In this document: piece after piece, positions 17,663 through 25,414 of the stretch
Position numbering within the stretch: position 1 is the stretch's first letter
How the letters are laid out: every line of letters begins with the position of its first letter
Source of the DNA: Fulvivirga sediminis
GTDB lineage: Bacteria; Bacteroidota; Bacteroidia; Cytophagales; Cyclobacteriaceae
Reading direction: 5' to 3'
DNA: 64,000 nt
NCBI RefSeq assembly: GCF_016757215.1
Contig: NZ_JAESIY010000013.1
Coordinates: forward strand, 62,001-126,000
The notes under the pieces: model-generated
The model's database searches: none
What the model saw: only the letters and a program-made list of their open reading frames with translations
What the model was told of the DNA's origin: nothing
Program-made: the position numbers and the translations under genes

Positions 17663-18706
17663 CTACACCAAAGCTTTATTTTTCAAGTGCTGAATAGCGT
17701 CGAATGAATGATTCATCACTAAAAAATCTGCAGATACCTTCTGCCCCATAGCACTAATTTCTTTTAGACGGGCCTCGTCTCTAACATGCCGAATGTAAAT
17801 GGCCTTGACTTGATTAGGGTATTTTTCACACAGACTTGTGTAAATTTCGGGATCTTTCTGACCACTGTCTCCAATAAGAATAAACTCTAATTCTGGGTAC
17901 ATCTGAAAAATCTCTTCTACGTAGGATTTTTTATATTTATCAGTATTCTGCTTAAACCACTTGTCATTTTCTAAACCCAAATTTCTAAGTAAAAAAGGCG
18001 CTTTAGGTATGTTATGGTGCTTACAAAATTTAATAAGTAAGTCATAAAGGTTAAAAGAACTTCCGGATACGAAAAACAGCGGATTTTTGTTTTTATTCAC
18101 TAGCAAATGATATAGCTCCTCCACCCCTTCAAAAGGAGTTCTGCTTTCCGAATTTTGAGTAAGCAGTGTATAAAGCTTTTTCACAGGGTTTGTGGCAAAA
18201 CTCTGAATAATAGTATCATCAACATCAGATATAACCCCAAAATCAGCAGACTGATCACATACTAAAATTTCTCCCTCTGCATATGAAATACACTCCACAT
18301 CATAAGGAATAGATTCAATTTCGATGGCTACTTTGTGCCAACCATTACTTAACTCTCCGGGTTGGTGGTAAAACTCAAATTCAAAATATCCCTCCTCATT
18401 GGCATACGCATTTACCTTCTTACCCGCCAAGGTAGCACTGAGTTGCACAAAAGGAATTTCATCACTTTCATATCTCTTGAATACTTTCTTAATATTTGCC
18501 CAAATAGTACTACCATTATTGCCAGAAGTATGCACCTCAGCTTCCTGCTCTAGTATTCTACCTGATATTACACTTCTAATACTATTACTATACCCTAAAA
18601 AAGGATATATGATCACTGTATCAAAAAGATTCAACTTCTCCTTGAGCTTTAATTTGAGATGATCTAAAGACGCCTCAACCCGACTTGCTTTTTCTTTTTG
18701 ACTCAT
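17663..18706 (-). CDS. App1-type phosphatase (DUF2183, HAD-like)
   Basis: A 347-residue protein. The N-terminal part (about 30-165) is beta-rich, with a VQLSATLAGKKVNAYANEEGYFEFEF stretch like an exported-substrate recognition domain. The C-terminal App1 domain (about 175-330) carries the HAD-like motif GVISDVDDTIIQ near 177-188, FFVSGSSFNLYDLL near 220 and LIGDSGQKDPEIY near 286, the latter two playing the roles of HAD motifs II and III/IV. The yeast founder, App1, is a phosphatidate phosphatase; bacterial homologues are not well studied. No signal peptide is seen. The gene is monocistronic. Confidence 0.87.
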   Translation of the reverse strand: MSQKEKASRVEASLDHLKLKLKEKLNLFDTVIIYPFLGYSNSIRSVISGRILEQEAEVHTSGNNGSTIWANIKKVFKRYESDEIPFVQLSATLAGKKVNAYANEEGYFEFEFYHQPGELSNGWHKVAIEIESIPYDVECISYAEGEILVCDQSADFGVISDVDDTIIQSFATNPVKKLYTLLTQNSESRTPFEGVEELYHLLVNKNKNPLFFVSGSSFNLYDLLIKFCKHHNIPKAPFLLRNLGLENDKWFKQNTDKYKKSYVEEIFQMYPELEFILIGDSGQKDPEIYTSLCEKYPNQVKAIYIRHVRDEARLKEISAMGQKVSADFLVMNHSFDAIQHLKNKALV

Positions 18707-19042
18707 ATTAGAAAAACACTATAGCACATAAGATGTTTTTAAATTCACCTATGTAAAAAAAGGGAACAATAAGTAAAAAAAGAGAAGTAAGAATTTTTAT
18801 TTCATGGAATTCCCATAAAGAGAGTAAAAATAATATAAACTAAAATAATTAAAATACTTTCTAATAAAGTCTCACTCGTGCGCAATAAAACATAAACAAT
18901 TGAATTACAGCAATATAGATTAATAAAAGAAATACCTTATAGGTAAAAACCCCTATTTAATTAGGGGTTTTTGCCTACTAAATATCTGCCCACCTTATTG
19001 AAATAATAACTAAATTGCTATTAGATAAGGAAAAAGTGCTCT
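18707..19042. other. AT-rich intergenic region with an orphan hairpin
   Basis: 336 bases between divergent genes (App1 and a small ORF). It holds a GGAATTCC palindrome at 18806-18813 and a strong terminator-like hairpin at 18941-18976 (listed separately). No start-stop frame of believable composition is seen. The stretch 18720-18940 could encode a small RNA ending at that hairpin, but I find no matching promoter. Confidence 0.5.
18941..18976. terminator. Terminator-like hairpin upstream of a small ORF
   Basis: Arms 18941-18955 and 18962-18976 pair over 15 positions (two outer-region wobble or AT closing pairs, core AAAAACCCCTA/TAGGGGTTTTT) around a 6-base loop. U-rich arms on either strand would make it work in both directions. 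No gene ends here, so it is either the end of an unrecognised RNA or an attenuator in the leader of the ORF at 19043. Confidence 0.65.
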
Positions 19043-19345
19043 ATGTATGGTCCATATAAATCAATTAAATTTCTTGAAGACGAAAAAGAGTCTCCTCGAT
19101 CCAACTGTATGCAAACAAACATTGTTACGGATAAAGTCATTTACATTTTAGAGAATACACTTCAAAGAGAAGCTTACAAAAGGCTAAAAACTCAGGAGAA
19201 GAGATTGCTTTTTTTTAAAGATCATTTCATTATTCGTGATCATGAATCCAGGAACCTATTGAGTTACCTTAATTGCGACAATGTGGAGGATTTCGAAGAA
19301 AAAATCAATTATCTGATCACTAAGATTGAACATCAAACTGCTTAG
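19043..19345 (+). CDS. Small protein of unknown function
   Basis: A 100-residue soluble, charged protein that I do not recognise. It has two apparent halves: an N-terminal strand-helix part (about 1-45, ending KVIYILENTLQREAYKRLKTQEKR) and a C-terminal part with LLFFKDHFIIRDHESRNLLSYL and an acidic helix DNVEDFEEKINYLITKIE. There is no signal peptide or membrane segment. Composition is protein-like rather than random, and it sits alone between a terminator-like hairpin and the galactokinase terminator. A short orphan regulator is possible, but nothing shows it. Confidence 0.55.
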   Translation: MYGPYKSIKFLEDEKESPRSNCMQTNIVTDKVIYILENTLQREAYKRLKTQEKRLLFFKDHFIIRDHESRNLLSYLNCDNVEDFEEKINYLITKIEHQTA

Positions 19346-19384
19346 CCACAATTTGGGGAAAGTAGATATTTAAAGGCACAAAAA

Positions 19385-19431
19385 AACCACTTCAGTTTGA
19401 TAGCATAATTATGCTAAGCTCTAAAGTGGTT
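19385..19431 (-). terminator. Terminator of galactokinase gene
   Basis: AACCACTT (19385-19392) pairs with AAGTGGTT (19424-19431), enclosing a second perfect hairpin TAGCAT-AATT-ATGCTA (19401-19416). Read on the minus strand the outer stem is followed by seven T residues, so it terminates galK; on the plus strand it may also stop the small ORF. Confidence 0.8.
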
Positions 19432-19452
19432 AATTAAAATGTGTAATTATTT

Positions 19453-20619
19453 CTATTTTATGATATGAGTACCATCACTGATGTTCACATCATAAAAGTC
19501 AAGATCAATATCAAATTTAGCTTTATACTGAGATGCCAACTCTTCCTTAAAGGTAGGGATATACTCATTCTTCACCAGATTGATAGTACAACCTCCGAAA
19601 CCTCCTCCCATCATTCTAGCACCTTTTACTTCCTCTTTTGAGTTAGCAAAATCTGCCATAAAATCAATTTCAGGGCAAGTAATCTCATACTCATTTTTCA
19701 TGGCATCCTGAGCACTTGCTAGAATGGAAGAAACCTCATCAAAGTCGTGTCTTTTTAAAGCATCACAAAAACGTTCTACTCTTTCATTTTCTTCCACTAC
19801 ATATTTACATCTTAAATAAACCACAGCATCAAACTCATCTTTGTGAGTTTGCAACATTTCCATGGTTACATCTCTTAATGATTCTACCTGAGGATAATGA
19901 GACTTAAGCAATGCTACACCTTCTTCACACTGAGTTCTTCTCACATTGTACTCAGAGCTGGCTAGGTTATGACTTACATGACTATTGCATAACAACAAGC
20001 TATATTCCTTAAGCTCCAATGGAAAATAATTATACTCTAAAGATCTACAATCAAGTAAAATAACTTGATCTTCTTTACCCATAACACTGGCAAACTGATC
20101 CATAATACCGCACATTACACCCACATAATTATGCTCAGCTTTTTGAGAGGCTTTTATTATCTGCTCTTTTTCCAGACCCAAGCCAAAAAGTTCGTTAAGA
20201 CCAAGTGCAGTACCGCACTCTAAAGCAGCTGATGATGACATACCTGCTCCTTGTGGTACATCTCCACTAAATACTACATTAAATCCGTCAAGCTCTTTTC
20301 CTATGCTTAACAGCTCACAAGCTGCTCCTAACACATAATTATACCATTTTTGTTCTACCTTAAAAGTAGGTTGGCTAATATCAAAAGAGAAATCCTCATC
20401 TTGATCTACAGATACTAATCTGGATTTTTTACTTCCGCTTTTACCTAAGGCCATATATATGCTCTTATCTACAGCAGCGGGCAGTACAAAGCCTAAATTG
20501 TAATCTGTATGCTCTCCTATCAAATTTATCCTTCCCGGAGATCTAACAATAATTTCTGGAGCACCACCAAACTCCTCCGAATAAGTAGATTTTATCTTTT
20601 CTAATATGGTTGTATTCAT
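19453..20619 (-). CDS. galK: Galactokinase
   Basis: A 388-residue GHMP kinase phosphorylating galactose at C1, the first step of the Leloir pathway. It shows SPGRINLIGEHTDYN near the start (galactokinase signature), GDVPQGAGMSSSAALE (phosphate-binding GHMP motif) and MMGGGFGGCTINLV near the C-terminus. I start it at the ATG at 20619 (MNTTILEKIKS) instead of an upstream TTG at 20640, because that TTG lies inside the probable -7 promoter element at 20638-20645. It is divergent from a Nudix-type regulator, with a perfect inverted repeat in the shared gap. No galT, galE or sugar transporter lies in the window. Confidence 0.95.
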   Translation of the reverse strand: MNTTILEKIKSTYSEEFGGAPEIIVRSPGRINLIGEHTDYNLGFVLPAAVDKSIYMALGKSGSKKSRLVSVDQDEDFSFDISQPTFKVEQKWYNYVLGAACELLSIGKELDGFNVVFSGDVPQGAGMSSSAALECGTALGLNELFGLGLEKEQIIKASQKAEHNYVGVMCGIMDQFASVMGKEDQVILLDCRSLEYNYFPLELKEYSLLLCNSHVSHNLASSEYNVRRTQCEEGVALLKSHYPQVESLRDVTMEMLQTHKDEFDAVVYLRCKYVVEENERVERFCDALKRHDFDEVSSILASAQDAMKNEYEITCPEIDFMADFANSKEEVKGARMMGGGFGGCTINLVKNEYIPTFKEELASQYKAKFDIDLDFYDVNISDGTHIIK

Positions 20620-20637
20620 GAGTTTTACTTTAGAATG

Positions 20638-20645
20638 CAAATATA
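20638..20645 (-). promoter_or_regulatory. Probable -7 element of galK
   Basis: TATATTTG on the minus strand matches the Bacteroidota TAnnTTTG consensus and would start transcription about 12 bases before the galK ATG at 20619. The upstream -33 box is weak, which suits a regulated promoter. Confidence 0.5.
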
Positions 20646-20683
20646 TTCAATATTAACATTTTTAGAGTTAAATACAATTATTT

Positions 20684-20704
20684 TAAACGTATGTTATACG
20701 TTTA
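20684..20704. promoter_or_regulatory. Inverted repeat, probable operator of the Nudix-type regulator
   Basis: TAAACGTAT (20684-20692), spacer GTT, ATACGTTTA (20696-20704): a perfect 9-bp inverted repeat with a 3-base spacer. It lies midway in the 139-base gap between galK and the divergent NrtR/AraR-like regulator gene, about 40 bases upstream of the galK -7 element. The size and symmetry fit a winged-helix dimer site. Confidence 0.65.
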
Positions 20705-20758
20705 TTTCTAAAAATCCGTTTACAATTGTAGTTTAAAGAATAATCAAAATTTACTAAT

Positions 20759-21451
20759 ATGTATAAAGCTGACCAGATGTGGGTAGCAATCGACTGCCTT
20801 GTATTTGGATATGATGTTCAGGAAGAAAAGCTAAAGGTTCTTTTATTTAAAAGGAAAGTTGATCCATTCTCAGGGCAGTGGTCTCTGATAGGAGGTTTGG
20901 TGAATTACAATGAAGATATATATGCCTCTGCAGAGCGTGTTTTAAAAGAGTTTACAGGTTTAGAAGGCGTGTTTCTGGAACAGCTACATACCTACGGCAA
21001 GGCAGATAGAGACCCTGGTGGACGTGTCATTTCCATACTTTTCTGGAGTCTCATCAAATTAGACCAGCTTTTTAAAGACACCGCCAACGCGCACGGTGCG
21101 AAGTGGTTTGACATAGACGAATTACCTCAAATGGTGCTAGATCATTGTCAGATGATAGAGAATGGCAAGGAAAAATTACGTTTCCAGGCTAAAAATGCAC
21201 CTTTAGGATTTGAGCTTTTGCCTGAAAACTTTACCATGCCTCAGCTCCTTAGATTATACCAAGCCATTTATGATCAGCAATTGGATGACAGAAATTTTAG
21301 AAAAAAAATACTATCTACCAAGCTACTTGTAAAGCAAGATTTTAAAGATAAGTCCTCCTCGAAGAAAGGCGCTTATTTTTACCAGTTTGATAAAGAAAAA
21401 TACCAGGAGTTAAAGAAAAAAGGCTACCATATAGAGTTTGTGCTAAAATAA
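20759..21451 (+). CDS. NrtR/AraR-like transcriptional regulator with degenerate Nudix domain
   Basis: A 230-residue two-domain protein. The N-terminal Nudix fold (about 1-145) has the glycine and first glutamate of the Nudix box (GGLVNYNE), but the catalytic helix reads R-V-L-K-E-F-T-G-L where R-E-U-x-E-E-x-G-U is needed, so two catalytic glutamates are lost. The C-terminal winged helix (about 150-230: FTMPQLLRLYQAIYDQQLDDRNFRKKI..., ending FDKEKYQELKKKGYHIEFVL) is the NrtR DNA-binding domain. In Bacteroidota such proteins (AraR type) sense sugars. Divergence from galK with an inverted repeat between suggests it controls galactose use. Confidence 0.85.
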   Translation: MYKADQMWVAIDCLVFGYDVQEEKLKVLLFKRKVDPFSGQWSLIGGLVNYNEDIYASAERVLKEFTGLEGVFLEQLHTYGKADRDPGGRVISILFWSLIKLDQLFKDTANAHGAKWFDIDELPQMVLDHCQMIENGKEKLRFQAKNAPLGFELLPENFTMPQLLRLYQAIYDQQLDDRNFRKKILSTKLLVKQDFKDKSSSKKGAYFYQFDKEKYQELKKKGYHIEFVLK

Positions 21452-21457
21452 GTAAAC

Positions 21458-22573
21458 TTACTTTAGCACTTTTTCATCATAATCTATCTTGCTTAAAGCA
21501 ATGGCATATGCACCTAAGGCTATGGCTTGGCTAGTGCCCAGTCTGGATAAACCCATGGGCAATCGCTTATCTGCTATGTAAGACACCTTTCTATCAGAAA
21601 ATGGTACAGCTACCTCCTTAATATCATGGTTAAGAAAGTTCTGCATATCTTTTTCATCATCTATATTGTAAACCTTCGAAGCTAAACGAGGCAATTTTTC
21701 ACCCTCAAAGTTTTCTATAGTTCCGTTTAGATGTTCGATAATTTTTGAAGCAATTAAACTATAGGCTCCTGCTATGCCTCCACCAATTACTATCACACCA
21801 TCAAGCAGTGTGGCGGCATTAGCTAAAGACTCAGCTATGCCCAAGGCCATTTCATCATAGGCATATAATGCCGCGTCCCTATTCCCTGCGACTTTACCTA
21901 TGGCTATGTCATAAATGTCCTTTGGGGTTAATAATTTCTCTATTCCGGCCTTCTGCGAATAGCTACGCTGCACCGCTCTAATACTCACCCCTTCCTCTGC
22001 TGTTAATCGGGTATCCATAAAATTACGCATGGCCCAAATTTCTCCACCTGCGGCGTTATCTCCCTCACAGAGTTGGTTATTAATTACTATTCCTCCTCCA
22101 AAGCCAGTGCCTAAAGTTATTCCGAGCAGGTTGTTATATCTTTTGTCTATACCCGCTTTCTCCAACCTCTTGTTCACTTCAGGCAGAAGCCCCATCATAG
22201 CCTCTCCGTAGGCAAAAAGATCGCCATCATTACCAATAAATACCGGAATTTGAAAGTGATCTTCTAACATAGGCCCCAAAGCTACTCCCCCTCTAAAAGC
22301 CGGTAAATTGGCCAAATCACCGATAATACCTGTGCGATAATCCGCTGGCCCCGGAAAGGCAAAACTTATCGCTGATGGCGCCATTGGTATCTGAGCCTTA
22401 ACAGCTTCAAACCCTTCTAATATGGTATTTAAACAGGTATTTAGATCATGAGCACCAGAAGGCAATATTATGTCACCTATAATCTGACGTTTGTGCTGTA
22501 TAGCTGAAAAAACAAAATTAGTTCCTCCCGCATCAAGCGTCATAACAATTCTGTCATCATCAGATATATTCAT
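21458..22573 (-). CDS. ROK-family sugar kinase
   Basis: A 371-residue ROK kinase. The N-terminal phosphate loop is IVMTLDAGGTNFVFSAI (about 9-25), FIGNDGDLFAYGEAM near 125 holds the catalytic Asp region, and GITLGTGFGGGIVINNQLCEGDNAAGGEIW near 150 is the ROK core. DGVIVIGGGIAG near 265 is the second phosphate region. The canonical C-x-C-G-x-x-G-C zinc cluster after the core is missing, and the chain is longer than most glucokinases (about 300-320), so the sugar (glucose, fructose or an amino sugar) cannot be told. It faces away from a LacI regulator whose likely operator lies within its promoter. Its stop is 7 bases from that of the convergent Nudix regulator. Confidence 0.85.
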   Translation of the reverse strand: MNISDDDRIVMTLDAGGTNFVFSAIQHKRQIIGDIILPSGAHDLNTCLNTILEGFEAVKAQIPMAPSAISFAFPGPADYRTGIIGDLANLPAFRGGVALGPMLEDHFQIPVFIGNDGDLFAYGEAMMGLLPEVNKRLEKAGIDKRYNNLLGITLGTGFGGGIVINNQLCEGDNAAGGEIWAMRNFMDTRLTAEEGVSIRAVQRSYSQKAGIEKLLTPKDIYDIAIGKVAGNRDAALYAYDEMALGIAESLANAATLLDGVIVIGGGIAGAYSLIASKIIEHLNGTIENFEGEKLPRLASKVYNIDDEKDMQNFLNHDIKEVAVPFSDRKVSYIADKRLPMGLSRLGTSQAIALGAYAIALSKIDYDEKVLK

Positions 22574-22615
22574 ATATTTATATTAAATTATAATCACTTA
22601 AGCAATATTACCTTT

Positions 22616-22644
22616 CAAATTTAATTAAAAAATCGATTTAGCAA
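22616..22644 (-). promoter_or_regulatory. ROK kinase promoter with embedded LacI-type operator
   Basis: On the minus strand TTG (22644-22642), 18 bases, then TAAATTTG (22623-22616), a good TAnnTTTG match. The spacer contains the perfect palindrome AAATCGATTT (22630-22639) with the central CG typical of LacI-family operators. A repressor bound there would block the kinase promoter directly. Confidence 0.65.
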
Positions 22645-22672
22645 TATAAAAATTAGATAATAAATAGGCAAC

Positions 22673-22699
22673 TAAAATCAATGAAGTAAATTGATTTTA
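22673..22699. promoter_or_regulatory. Inverted repeat upstream of the LacI gene
   Basis: TAAAATCAAT (22673-22682), 7-base spacer, ATTGATTTTA (22690-22699): a perfect 10-bp inverted repeat just upstream of the probable -7 element TATATTTG (22707-22714) of the regulator gene. It may be an autoregulatory site. Confidence 0.5.
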
Positions 22700-22732
22700 A
22701 TAATAGTATATTTGAATTACATTAATACTAAC

Positions 22733-23752
22733 ATGAAAAAGCAGAAATTCTCAATTAAGGACATTGCTACCAGCCTCAATATTTCGAAAACTACGGTTTC
22801 TTTTATATTAAATGGCAAGGCTAAAGAGAAACGCATCAGCCAGCCCCTGGTGGACAAAGTACTTAAATTTGTAGAAGAAGTAGGCTATACTCCTAACCAA
22901 TTTGCTCAAAGCCTTAGAACGGGTAAGACTAAAATATTAGGGTTGATGGTTGAAGATATTAGCAACCCATTTTTCGCTCAGATAGCTCGTAATATAGAAG
23001 ACCGTGCTTATGAGGCAGGGTACAAAATCATCTACTGCAGCACTGAAAACGATAAAGAAAAGTCTAAGGAGTTTTTGCAAATGTTTCAAAGACTTGGGGT
23101 AGATGGCTACATCATCACTCCTACGCCAGAATTAGAAGAAGACATAAGGCCATTGGTAGATAGTAAGGCAAACCTCATACTCCTAGACAGAAACCTAAAC
23201 AGCCTTGAGACCGACTACGTGATGGTAAATAATGCAGAAAGTGCATATGAAGGCACTAAGCATTTGATAAGAAATGGATTTAGAAAAATATCTTTCATCA
23301 CTATTTCATCAAATCAAACTCAAATGACCGAGAGGAAAAGAGGCTACGAAGAAGCTATGAACGACCACGCTCTTCAACCTCTTGTACATGAAGTTTCCTT
23401 CAAGAAAAACTATACAGATTCTGTAGCTGAACTAAAAGCTATATTAAACACAGCGCCGGAGATAGATGCTATTCTTTTTGGGGCTAACTACCTTGGAGTG
23501 GCAGGCCTGGAAGCCATTTCTGAATTAAATATGAAAATACCAGAAGACCTTGGCGTTGTATCTTTTGATGACAATGACCTTTTCAGAATAAATAAGCCTT
23601 CCATCACAGCCATAGCTCAGCCCATTGAACAAATCTCAGAAACAGCAATTAATCGATTAATTGATCAGATAAATAGTGATCAGCAAGATAAAAACAAGAA
23701 TGGCCTATTTCTATCTACGACACTAATCCCCAGGGAGTCCTCTCAAAAGTGA
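22733..23752 (+). CDS. LacI-family transcriptional regulator
   Basis: A 339-residue regulator from the ATG at 22733; this start is chosen because the LacI helix-turn-helix begins straight after it (FSIKDIATSLNISKTTVSFILNGKAKEKRIS, residues 5-35), with the hinge NQFAQSLRTGKTKILGLMV at about 56-75. The rest is a periplasmic-binding-protein-like effector domain (DISNPFFAQIARNIEDRAYEAGY, DGYIITPTPELEEDI, then GVVSFDDNDLFRINKPSITAIAQPIEQIS). It is divergent from the ROK kinase, has candidate operators in the shared gap and probably represses the kinase until a sugar appears. An unusual 18-bp palindrome lies inside its own coding sequence at 23646-23663. Confidence 0.93.
   Translation: MKKQKFSIKDIATSLNISKTTVSFILNGKAKEKRISQPLVDKVLKFVEEVGYTPNQFAQSLRTGKTKILGLMVEDISNPFFAQIARNIEDRAYEAGYKIIYCSTENDKEKSKEFLQMFQRLGVDGYIITPTPELEEDIRPLVDSKANLILLDRNLNSLETDYVMVNNAESAYEGTKHLIRNGFRKISFITISSNQTQMTERKRGYEEAMNDHALQPLVHEVSFKKNYTDSVAELKAILNTAPEIDAILFGANYLGVAGLEAISELNMKIPEDLGVVSFDDNDLFRINKPSITAIAQPIEQISETAINRLIDQINSDQQDKNKNGLFLSTTLIPRESSQK
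23646..23663. repeat. 18-bp perfect palindrome inside the LacI gene
   Basis: CAATTAATCGATTAATTG, centred on CG at 23654-23655, shares the ATCGAT core of the candidate operator at 22630-22639. It encodes A-I-N-R-L-I-D-Q, so it could be chance from AT-rich codons, or an intragenic operator. Confidence 0.5.
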
Positions 23753-23840
23753 ATAATAATAGAATAAAAGAAGTTACACCTTTCCAACGTTGTAACAAAG
23801 AAGAGTGTCTAATAAATAAACGCTAAAATCAACCAATAGA

Positions 23841-24545
23841 ATGAACACAATAAGACCCTTTAAAACACTATTTTATTTAACCATCTTTTTATTCGGTACA
23901 TTTTCACTAACGAGCTGCCTTGATTCTGATGATCCTACTGCAGAGTATACACCGATAAGCTTAATTGCCATATATCAGGGAGTACCTGATTTGGAAGTGG
24001 AGATTGAATTAGATAGTCAAACTATAACTACAAAGGCACTTGAATTTGAAGATTACACCAAATATCACTCTTACCCTGTAGGACAAAGAAACTTTAAATT
24101 TGAATCTAAAAGCGGAGATTCACTAGCTTCTGTATCTTTTAGATTTGAAGAAAATTATTATTATTCCATATTCCTATCAGGCACAGATACTACAGTACGT
24201 CCAATATTAACCAAGGACACTCCCATTAGCGGAGGTTTAGAAGATGAGGCTGCAGTAAGGTTTATCAACCTATCACCAGACTCTGATCTACTCGCTTTAC
24301 GAGTGAAAGACTCTGAAACTAATTTATTTACTTACAGCCCTTTTAGAGCTGTCAGCAGTTTTTCAAAGCTCAATTCCGCTCCTACAGTATTTGAAATTGT
24401 AAATCCTGATGGAGATGTACTAGCATCTAGCACTAGCTACAGGCTTAACATGCGCAGCTACCACACGGTAATAGCACAAGGGTACGTAGAACCAAAAGAC
24501 GGACTACCACGCTTGAAGATTAAAATATTATCTAATTCCAACTAA
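23841..24545 (+). CDS. DUF4397-like lipoprotein
   Basis: A 234-residue lipoprotein: hydrophobic leader, lipobox F-S-L-T-S-C and lipidated Cys26. The mature part is two beta-rich segments; the second (AAVRFINLSPDSDLLALRVK...TVFEIVNPDGDVLASSTSYRLNMRSYHTVIAQG) matches the DUF4397 pattern (V-R-[FV]-[IV]-[HN]-x-S-P-[DN]...Y-T-V-[IV]-A). Role unknown; such proteins are usually at the cell surface or periplasm. It is a single gene, closed by a good terminator and preceded by an 88-base gap after the LacI gene. Confidence 0.8.
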   Translation: MNTIRPFKTLFYLTIFLFGTFSLTSCLDSDDPTAEYTPISLIAIYQGVPDLEVEIELDSQTITTKALEFEDYTKYHSYPVGQRNFKFESKSGDSLASVSFRFEENYYYSIFLSGTDTTVRPILTKDTPISGGLEDEAAVRFINLSPDSDLLALRVKDSETNLFTYSPFRAVSSFSKLNSAPTVFEIVNPDGDVLASSTSYRLNMRSYHTVIAQGYVEPKDGLPRLKIKILSNSN

Positions 24546-24554
24546 ATATGATTG

Positions 24555-24587
24555 AAAAAGGGGTAGCCAATGTTTTACCCCTTTTTT
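24555..24587 (+). terminator. Rho-independent terminator
   Basis: AAAAAGGGGTA (24555-24565) pairs perfectly with TACCCCTTTTT (24576-24586); the T run ends at 24587. It closes the DUF4397 gene. Confidence 0.9.
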
Positions 24588-24653
24588 ATTGACCTGAATC
24601 ATTACCATACATTTTTGAAGGCAAAACATTCTTTTTTTGCAGCTTAGCACACA

Positions 24654-25283
24654 ATGATTCTAATCAATTATACTTATATCACCTCTCCTATCAGTGAGGA
24701 AATATATGCAAAATATAAGCACTTACTCTGTACATATGATCAGCGAAGAATAGAAGGTTTTATTCGCAAGCAAAGTGCTGATGCCACACTAGCCGGACGA
24801 TTATTATTATTAGAAGCGGCTAAAGCCCTCAAATACTCCATCAACCTCAATCAAATTCAAATCTCCTCGAAGGGTAAGCCTTACCTAACCAATGGGCCAT
24901 TTTTCAGCATATCGCATTCTTCTGATTATGTCATTTGCGCTACATCTACCAATGAGGAAATAGGTATAGATATAGAAAGAAAGAGGCCTTTATCAATAGA
25001 GGCCTTTCAAAGGCAGTTTTCTGAAACAGAGTGGAAAAGAATAATGTCATCAAAACACAAAAATGATGAGTTATTAAAGTATTGGTGTACCAAAGAGGCT
25101 TTTCTAAAAAAGATTGGTCAAGGACTAGAAGTAGATATGAAGGAAGTACAAATAGAAAAAGACAAGGTCTTGTATAATAATACAAGCTACTATCCTACTC
25201 TTATTCCATTTCATCAAGATTATGCCGGGGTTTTAGTTACTAATAATAAGCCCGAATATAAAATACAAAGTTTTAACTTATAG
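24654..25283 (+). CDS. 4'-phosphopantetheinyl transferase (Sfp type)
   Basis: A 209-residue enzyme of the Sfp/AcpT superfamily, which moves phosphopantetheine from CoA to carrier proteins. Motifs are in order: GRLLLLEAAKAL near 48, ISSKGKPYL...FFSISHSSDYVICA near 74-102 (the S-x-S-H-S CoA-binding motif), the metal motif IGIDIERKRP near 107, and YWCTKEAFLKKIGQGL near 146 (the W-x-x-K-E-A signature). Length and order fit Sfp-type proteins, which modify NRPS/PKS or fatty-acid carriers. No NRPS or PKS gene is in view, so the substrate may lie elsewhere. It stands alone. Confidence 0.92.
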   Translation: MILINYTYITSPISEEIYAKYKHLLCTYDQRRIEGFIRKQSADATLAGRLLLLEAAKALKYSINLNQIQISSKGKPYLTNGPFFSISHSSDYVICATSTNEEIGIDIERKRPLSIEAFQRQFSETEWKRIMSSKHKNDELLKYWCTKEAFLKKIGQGLEVDMKEVQIEKDKVLYNNTSYYPTLIPFHQDYAGVLVTNNKPEYKIQSFNL

Positions 25284-25323
25284 GGTACGTATTTCTGTGG
25301 TAGGCGAAAGCTTTCCAGAAAAA

Positions 25324-25408
25324 AATTGTATCAAAAGGAGATTACTGACTGGCAAATCAACTGAGACACTTAAAATCAATCTCTCCCCTCCTGATACAAT
25401 TATATTTT
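25324..25408. terminator. Bidirectional terminator between convergent genes
   Basis: AATTGTATC then AGGAG (25324-25340, with a 3-A bulge) pairs with CTCCT-GATACAATT (25388-25401). A T run follows on the plus strand (to 25409) and seven T residues on the minus strand. It lies between the phosphopantetheinyl transferase and superoxide dismutase genes, which converge. Confidence 0.75.
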
Positions 25409-25414
25409 TACGAC

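Noticed and set aside
20620-20640. TTG start of galactokinase at 20640
   Set aside because: It lies inside the likely -7 promoter element, and the ATG at 20619 fits the family start better.
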